Source: Neurospora tetrasperma FGSC 2508 (Eukaryota > Ascomycota > Sordariomycetes > Sordariales > Sordariaceae). From it: a DNA stretch of 64,000 nucleotides. Positions 58,108-64,000 of this stretch are shown here, one piece after another. The position numbers and the translations under genes are program-made. Under the pieces are notes generated by a model, which saw only the letters and a list, made by a program, of their open reading frames with translations, did not search any database and had not been told where the DNA came from. The first letter of the stretch is position 1. Every line of letters starts with the position of its first letter. The stretch lies in the NCBI RefSeq assembly GCF_000213175.1, contig NW_009799101.1:4845470-4909469 (forward strand), given 5' to 3'.

Positions 58108-59002
58108 TTCGGTCGCTGGACTTTGTCCAAAATGTCTGCGAGCAAAAGGTTCAATACTTACCTCTACCTCTAGTGTAGATGGTGGGGAAAACAGGGAGGT
58201 TCGAGGTGATGCTTTGAATGTTAAAGGGGAAAAGGGATCTTAGAGGAGTAATGAAGTCGGATATCGATAGCTACCTAGAAAAGGAACAGTCATGAAATTT
58301 TCAAAACCCGCATTGACTAGCCAGTTTATAAGTCCTGGTGTTGATCCTGACTGTGTTGGTAAAAAGTTTGTGATGTCGGGAGTTGTTTTGGTCAGACGGC
58401 AGACAGCCAAATGCCGGCGATAAGCGAGCGATATCTGACAAGATGACATGCATCCTTCGGGTTGCTCTGGAGTAACCCAGCCTGAACCAGGTCTAGATCA
58501 AGGTAAAGAGAACCACGATCGATTGTATAATGAGCAGGTGCAAAGAGATGGTGTTCATTGAAGGGTAAATGGAACCGGAAAGAAGAAATGATACTTCATA
58601 TTTATAGGGATAGGGTATCACTCCAGGGAAAGGCAGGCAGGTAGGCAGTCAGTCGGGCACCGCCCCCCTACTTTTGTAGCTGGCCACCTTTGCAAGACCA
58701 TGCTAAAGATATGCTCCCAAACAAGAAAAGAAAGCAAAAAAAAAGATAAAAGGCAAAATATCGACCGCCGAAGTGTTGTAACACCCATCCTGGCTCAAGC
58801 AAGCCATTCGGTTTGCTCTTTGCCCTTGCTCGTGTAAGACATGGGGTTTGATATCGACCTGTGCTGGCAAGCGATGCCGCTTTGAACACCAGGCCTTGAC
58901 TCCCTACTCCTGATATTACGCCCGAAAACAACGTCATGACTATTTTTCGAATACCGCATATAACCCAAGCAAACCCCCTTCCACCCTCCTTCTCCAGCCC
59001 TC
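58108..59002. other. Convergent intergenic region
   Basis: 3' flanks of a plus-strand and a minus-strand gene. It contains a TACCTCTACCTCTAG motif (58159-58175) and an A-rich tract (58735-58745). No gene supported. Confidence 0.6.
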
Positions 59003-60112
59003 TCACGCCTCGGCAGCAGCTTCCGCCTGCATCCCCTCCCTCCCCGGGGGCGGATTCCTCAATGTAATCACCTCTCGTTTCCCATAAAGGTCATGCTCAA
59101 CACCCTCCCACGCCTCGACACCAGATTTTAGCATCTCCCACTGGCCTCTCAGCGCCTCCTCGTCCACTCTCAGCTCAAACCCGACCAAGAAGCAGAAGCT
59201 AATCTCTAACCTCGCGAGCTCCGTTTCGCTAACTCCGCCCACTTTGGCAAACTTGGAGTGCGGATAGCTCAGATCTTCCAAGGCTTTCATGGCGACTCGT
59301 ATGCCTGCCAAAAGTAGGCGATGCGCATTGCGCTTGGTGACGACGATGGCGCGCTCGATAATAGCCAGGCGGTGGATGTACAGAGAAGCGGCGAGGTAGA
59401 CAGCCGTGGACATGGGGCAGTATTGGTGGATGCGCAGGAGGTAGTCGGTAATGGAGATCGGGGGAGGCAGTCGCGAGTAGAATTTGCGGGTTATGGCCGA
59501 GTGTTGGGTGTTGAGCGGCTGGGAGTTCTCGCCGACGATGATGTAGGGTTCAAGGGCCGATTTTGCGTCGCTGGACGAGAGACCGGGCGGTGGGGTTGGG
59601 TTGGGGGTGCGGAGTTGGACGCCGTCTATTGACTGGGATTGTTTGTACCCTTCTCTCGAGGGAGGTGGGTGCGGGTGCCGTTGTGGCGCCGGGCTGAAGG
59701 GTCTCCGTGGGGAATTGGTCGCGCTCTTTTGCTGCAAAAGCCTGGCCAGGTTCTTCTCGGAATTAGACCGTACGATGCTCTGTTTTTCGGCGTCCATGCC
59801 ACGCATATGGGGGATGGTTGGGGATCGTGGGGGCGGCGTGGGCGGGATGTCGCCTGTGAAGGAAACGAGGGTCTCGATGCCAGCGCTGAGGAGCTTGAGG
59901 GCGGCTAAGGGGGAGACTTTGTAGATATCGTCAACATCTTGGTCGGACTCGCCGGTGTGTGATTGTGTTATTTGTCGGAAGAGCTTTGGGTCGGCTGAAG
60001 GGACGGGTGCCGGGGGAGGCGTCGCCGGGGCGCTCGAGTCGGACTTTTGTTCAGTATCAGCAGCCGGAGGGTCGGTAGGTGCCGGAGCCCCGTGTTCGGG
60101 ATTGGGTGACAT
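59003..60112 (-). CDS. PHO80-type (PCL) cyclin, 369 aa
   Basis: Cyclin of the Pho80/PCL family, partner of a Pho85-like cyclin-dependent kinase; family members act in phosphate sensing, glycogen metabolism and polarity. Single exon. The N-terminal 50 residues are Pro/Ala/Ser-rich; DIYKVSPLAALKLLSAGIE opens the cyclin region, which is interrupted by a long Pro/Ser-rich insert (about 90-200) before the core. The core has the family hallmarks FYSRLPPPISITDYLLRI, STAVYLAASLYIHRL and NAHRLLLAGIRVAMKALED, then KVGGVSETELARLEISFCFL and a final helix with FELRVDEEAL. The ATG at 60112 is the first in frame; upstream codons include only a GTG. The inserted Pro-rich loop makes it longer than yeast Pho80 and more like Pcl6/7 or filamentous-fungal PREG-like relatives; which paralogue it is cannot be settled here. 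Confidence 0.92.
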   Translation of the reverse strand: MSPNPEHGAPAPTDPPAADTEQKSDSSAPATPPPAPVPSADPKLFRQITQSHTGESDQDVDDIYKVSPLAALKLLSAGIETLVSFTGDIPPTPPPRSPTIPHMRGMDAEKQSIVRSNSEKNLARLLQQKSATNSPRRPFSPAPQRHPHPPPSREGYKQSQSIDGVQLRTPNPTPPPGLSSSDAKSALEPYIIVGENSQPLNTQHSAITRKFYSRLPPPISITDYLLRIHQYCPMSTAVYLAASLYIHRLAIIERAIVVTKRNAHRLLLAGIRVAMKALEDLSYPHSKFAKVGGVSETELARLEISFCFLVGFELRVDEEALRGQWEMLKSGVEAWEGVEHDLYGKREVITLRNPPPGREGMQAEAAAEA

Positions 60113-62393
60113 GTTGGAATGCGATTCGATTGCGTTCACTTAGGTATCGTCGAAAGAATAATGATATCGAAAGGTAGCAAAAAAGGAGCAAGCTTTGTGA
60201 ATGGTGCGCGCGACGAAAGCGACTGGCGAAGGTGGGACTGGGATTGGTCGCGTGACACAACAATGAGTAATTTGTCGATCTGTGGCGACGAAGGTGTATT
60301 GACGACGACAGAGGCTATGGTCGCGAGGTGACGTTGTCGAGGTGAAGATGTCGTAGGTCGTCGTAGGTTGAAGTTTGTAGGTAGTCAAGTCAGTCGAGGT
60401 CGGTCGGTCGTAGTGTTGAGAAAAGAACTGAAGTCGTCGGTCGAACGAGGAAATTGCGCTCGTGCAGTCAACAGGCGGTTCCCTGTCGCAGCGGTTCGGA
60501 GACAGGAATTCCGTCGGTCGTGTAGATGTCCCCGGTCCTCCAAAGGTAGGTAAGTACGGTACCTCAGCTCGGCCACGGCGGGTGTCGAAAAAAGGACAAA
60601 TTGTGTATCCTGCCACGACGTGCGACACGCAATCTCATGATCTCGTGTTTCCTTATATGTGTCGGTCACTTCCTTGGAATTCAAGGACGACGTGACGGGC
60701 GATCGCTTGTCTGGCTGATCAGATCAGGGTCTCGCCTGTACTTCGCCGCAAGTCTTCAACTTGGCGCGCTACTGATTTGGCCGCTATCGCCGCTACACTA
60801 TTTAAGGTGGTATCGTCCGTCGGCTGCTAGCGTCGCCAGGGCAGCATGGACACGATGGAGTCGTTGATGCCGCTGTTCCTTGTCAGCGGAGTTGCTGGAC
60901 TCCAGTCAACTCCAGCAATTGTCCAGGTCTCGTCAGCTGAATGTCTCCAGTGGAGGAGGCGGCGACTAGGTCGTTCGAGTTATGGGGCGGGGCCAGTCGA
61001 AGGCCTTGGTTGATCTCGGCGCCGCTTCCGGTCGGCTGGAAGACTGAGATTTTGTAAAGTCGGGTGTTTATGTCGACCAGAAGAAAACACGGTAATCTTC
61101 AGCGACGGTGGCAGTTTGGTGTTCAGCTGAGGAGATATGTTGGATTCGTTTAGGGATGGAGAATGTCTCGGGTCGGATGAGCGCGGCGCGGGCGAGGGGG
61201 GAGTTGAAGAGACACGGAACCCAGAGGAGGAAGATGCGGGATAGTGTTTCTTGTTTAATTGTTAGCGCCAACTGCCGCTGTCATTGTCCAGTCTTGTCAC
61301 TGATGTTTTCTTTCTTTCAGTTCTTTCCTTTTGTCCTCGACCCCGCCCCGCTGCAGAACATCAGGGGGTCCGTGCATAAATTCTTTTTCTTCAGCGCAGA
61401 ATGACCCAAAATTTATCCAATTGCCAAATGATTTCTCAAATCTGTTCCCCTTCCAGACGACAAAGACAGATGCAGCGAAAGAGGATCGACACTCACCATA
61501 TACCGTCATCCCGCGTTGTCTCTTCACTCCTTCAATGTCAACAAGCGAATCGGCGTTGCGACAGCAAATGTGACAGCTCCCTCCCCAACCTGTTGCACAC
61601 CTCGTTGACTCGCAACCAAATCACGAGGCATAAGTCGCCGTGTTCGAGACCCCTTGAGACCTCTGGGGTACCGATGATCAGCGCAGACGGTGGCGAAGAA
61701 TATTGCCGACCCCTGCTCCGTCACTTGGTCAGTGGTTGGGAGAGTTCGGGAAAATATGGAGGGCGCAACAATGATGGCTATGGCGCCAGCAATCACGAGG
61801 TGGTCCAATCAAGGGAACGGGGGCAGTTGACGACAGACGCGCAGCTATTTGGACGAGGAAGCACGACATGAAGCATACATATATGCAGGAATCACCGGAA
61901 AAAAGACACGAGCACGTGTCATAGCAAGGCAGTGTTCGGACGCGGGGTCGAACTCCCCTCGATCGTATGTTCCGGTGAGCATCACGATACAACACGGGAC
62001 GAACAGCTCGAGTGCGGAGATGGAAAGGGGTAGCATCGTGTTACCTTTGGATCGCACCCACGGCATCCTCCTTTCCAACACATCGACCTGGCGACGTGGG
62101 GTTATAATTCACAAGAGGCGCCACTTGAACAGCTGTCTCGACTTTACTCGCAAACTATTCCGACGCCGACTCAAACCCGCTAACATGGCATAGAGCTAAA
62201 CACCGGTACCACCAGACTATGTCACCAAACATGCCATCAGACCAAAACTCCAGGGAGATTCGGCGAATTGCCGTTGCCAAGAGACGGACGACGGCATTGC
62301 TTCTCGCAAGACAGATTCAATCCACCATCAACGGCACTCCCCGGCTTCAAAAAGAACACGTGGATGCAATTTGGAAGCTTATCCTAAAACAAA
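60113..62393. other. Intergenic, no supported gene
   Basis: About 2.3 kb between two minus-strand genes. Its left part is the promoter and leader of the cyclin, with repeated TCG/GGTCG sequence (60385-60410) and an AGGTAGGT motif near 60545. Frames at 61401-61871 (plus) and nearby lack codon bias. Nothing else is supported. Confidence 0.5.
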
Positions 62394-64000
62394 CTAAGAT
62401 CCCATGGCCACCTTGCAGTCTACCACGGCACTCTGTCCCCCCTCCACCGCGGCAATGGCCTCCTTCAACACCCGATCCAGATCCGCCGTGTTGTCGACCC
62501 TGGCCGCAAACAAATCACCACCCGCAGCCGCCTTGGCGATGCCCGCATAATCAGGCGATGGGCTGAACTCGATATTAATGTCTGCATTGGAAGCCTTGGA
62601 CCCGAGTCCGTCGGGGTGGACCAGAAGCAGAGACCGGCGAGGGGCGTTCCATCCTGTCTCTTGTATTAGTTTCGAGATGCGATAGACGGAGAAAACGGAG
62701 GTGTAACCTACCCTTGTTGTTCAGAACAATGGTCAACACGGGAATGTCGTATCTCTTGGAGATCCAGTACACACTTCCCGGTACCGAGAACAGGAACGTT
62801 CCGTCGCCCACAATCTGTACGACCAACTTGCTCTTTCCTCCCTTGGCCTTGGCCTCCACCTCCGTAGCCAGCTTGATACCGAGGGCACCACCGCCAGACC
62901 AACCGAGACCACCACCACCGCAGTTGATCCACGACCCCGGCAGCGTAGGCTGGATGTTATCGTGCACAAACAGAGTGTTGGTAACAGCCTCAATAGCCCA
63001 GATGGTATCCTCGGGGCACAAAGCCCTCAACCGCCTGCACAGGTGACCAGTGCCATACTCTCCGTTCTCTAGGGGCTTTGCTCTTTCGGCAATCTCTTCC
63101 AGCTTCTGCTTGTGTTGGGCCTGGAGCTCCTTCCACCTCTTTTCGCGCTCTTCACTCTGCAACTGCTTCTTCAACTCCTCATCAGTCTTTAGCTTCTCCG
63201 TCAGCTGCTCCACAGCCGTCAACGGATCAGCCCTGTACCTCGCTTCCGCCTCCAGGTAGAACACGGGCATGACCTGCTTCAAGGGGTCCACATCTACATG
63301 GAAGACTCTCGCGTCTTTGCTGGGCTTCATCTGTGTCGGGATCCATGGCACATCACAGTCCAGCACGAGAATGACATCCGCCTCCGCCACAGACTGATCG
63401 TTGCCAAACCTCAACCCCAACCAGCCCGGATGATCAGCAGGGAAACACATATCACTACCACCCGTATCCAACACCCTCAATCCCTTGACCGTGTTGGCGA
63501 GTTCAACCAGTGCCGGCGGGATAGCATGGTTCCTCCCCGCATACCCCGTCACCACAAGCGGCTTCTTAGCTCCCGCCAACGCACCCGCCATCTCCTGCAC
63601 TGCCCCCTTGGACAAACCCCCTAGCTCCACCGGCTTCCAGTGTGCCTGGTTCAGCTCATACTTGGGGATCTCCATCTCCATCACCTCTCTGCTTCCACAC
63701 AAGTACACCGGCCCCTGCGGTTGACTCTTGGCAAACTGCAACGCTCTATTGACCATCTGCTTGACATTCACTCCCGTCTTCAGTTCCGCCGCATACCGAC
63801 AATACTGCCCCACGATCTGTTTTTGGTCTGGGACATCTTGGATCCAATGGATATACTCGGTCCTTGACCCTCTCAGCTCTCCCTCGATCGTAATCGGACT
63901 GATGCCCGCAAACACCAAAACGGGAGCCCTTCCCGCACTGGAATTGTGAACAGCAGCACCCAGCCCCTGCGTGCCAACGTCGACATGCACGATAATTGCC
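62394..64000 (-). CDS. Thiamine-diphosphate-dependent enzyme (acetolactate synthase/benzoylformate decarboxylase-like), 5' end beyond window
   Basis: Exons 64000-62712 (partial) and 62653-62394, with a 58-bp intron (GTAGGT to GACAG, phase 1). About 515 residues are visible. The reading frame is open to the window edge, so the N-terminal part of the PYR domain, including the catalytic Glu, lies outside. Visible parts in order: the rest of the PYR domain (HVDVGTQGLGAAVHNSSAGR), the central domain with a VTGYAGRNHAIPPAL segment, and the C-terminal PP domain with the ThDP/Mg motif from VGDGTFLFSVPGS to LNNKGW. The intron cuts directly after NNKG, inside that motif, so correct splicing is needed for cofactor binding. 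A charged Lys/Glu-rich helical insert (about 265-305 in the visible part) lies between the central and PP domains. The substrate is not evident; ALS-like oxo-acid chemistry is inferred from overall resemblance. Confidence 0.9.

Overview
The window is nuclear DNA from a filamentous ascomycete, most likely a Sordariomycete close to Neurospora or Sordaria. The evidence is short introns (46-237 bp) with GTATGT, GTAAGT or GTACGT donors and CTAAC-type branch points, C-ending codon preference in the genes, CT-rich leaders, many microsatellites, and family content typical of that group (a CSC1/RSN1 channel with the fungal tail domain, a PHO80-type cyclin, a PepP aminopeptidase). A run of 912 Ns (8799-9710) shows that it is a draft assembly. 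I cannot separate Neurospora from Sordaria by eye.

Layout. At 1.2-4.4 kb two metabolic genes lie head to tail on the minus strand: a Xaa-Pro aminopeptidase and an aldo/keto reductase. At 5.8-8.5 kb on the plus strand are a three-exon orphan gene and a small secreted six-cysteine protein, followed by the assembly gap. At 11.7-14.4 kb (minus) is a glycogen-targeting regulatory subunit of protein phosphatase 1, with a CBM21 domain and an RVxF motif. From 14.4 to 47.4 kb there is a 33-kb stretch without any recognisable conserved gene. It holds microsatellites, a recurring AGGTAGGT/ACCTACCT motif, a GC-rich island, and a few small candidate genes that I could only support from reading frame and splice-site logic (33.7-34.1 kb minus, 38.8-39.5 kb plus, 43.2-43.7 kb plus, 46.6-46.9 kb minus).

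The right end is dense again. A four-exon CSC1/OSCA-type channel (47.4-51.5 kb, minus) is followed by three cell-surface or secreted protein genes: a single-pass membrane protein with a low-complexity tail (52.9-53.7, minus), a three-exon secreted protein with 30 cysteines in five modules (54.9-55.7, minus), and a secreted glycoprotein with a perfect 81-bp tandem duplication (57.0-58.1, plus). Next come a PHO80-like cyclin (59.0-60.1, minus) and a thiamine-diphosphate enzyme that runs off the right edge (62.4-64.0, minus).

The genes form no evident pathway cluster. The cyclin and the PP1 glycogen subunit both belong to families that act in nutrient and phosphate signalling, but nothing in the sequence ties them together. 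The most interesting object is the 30-cysteine protein at 54928-55715: its two introns sit at the same codon position in successive repeats, so the middle exon looks like a unit that was duplicated.
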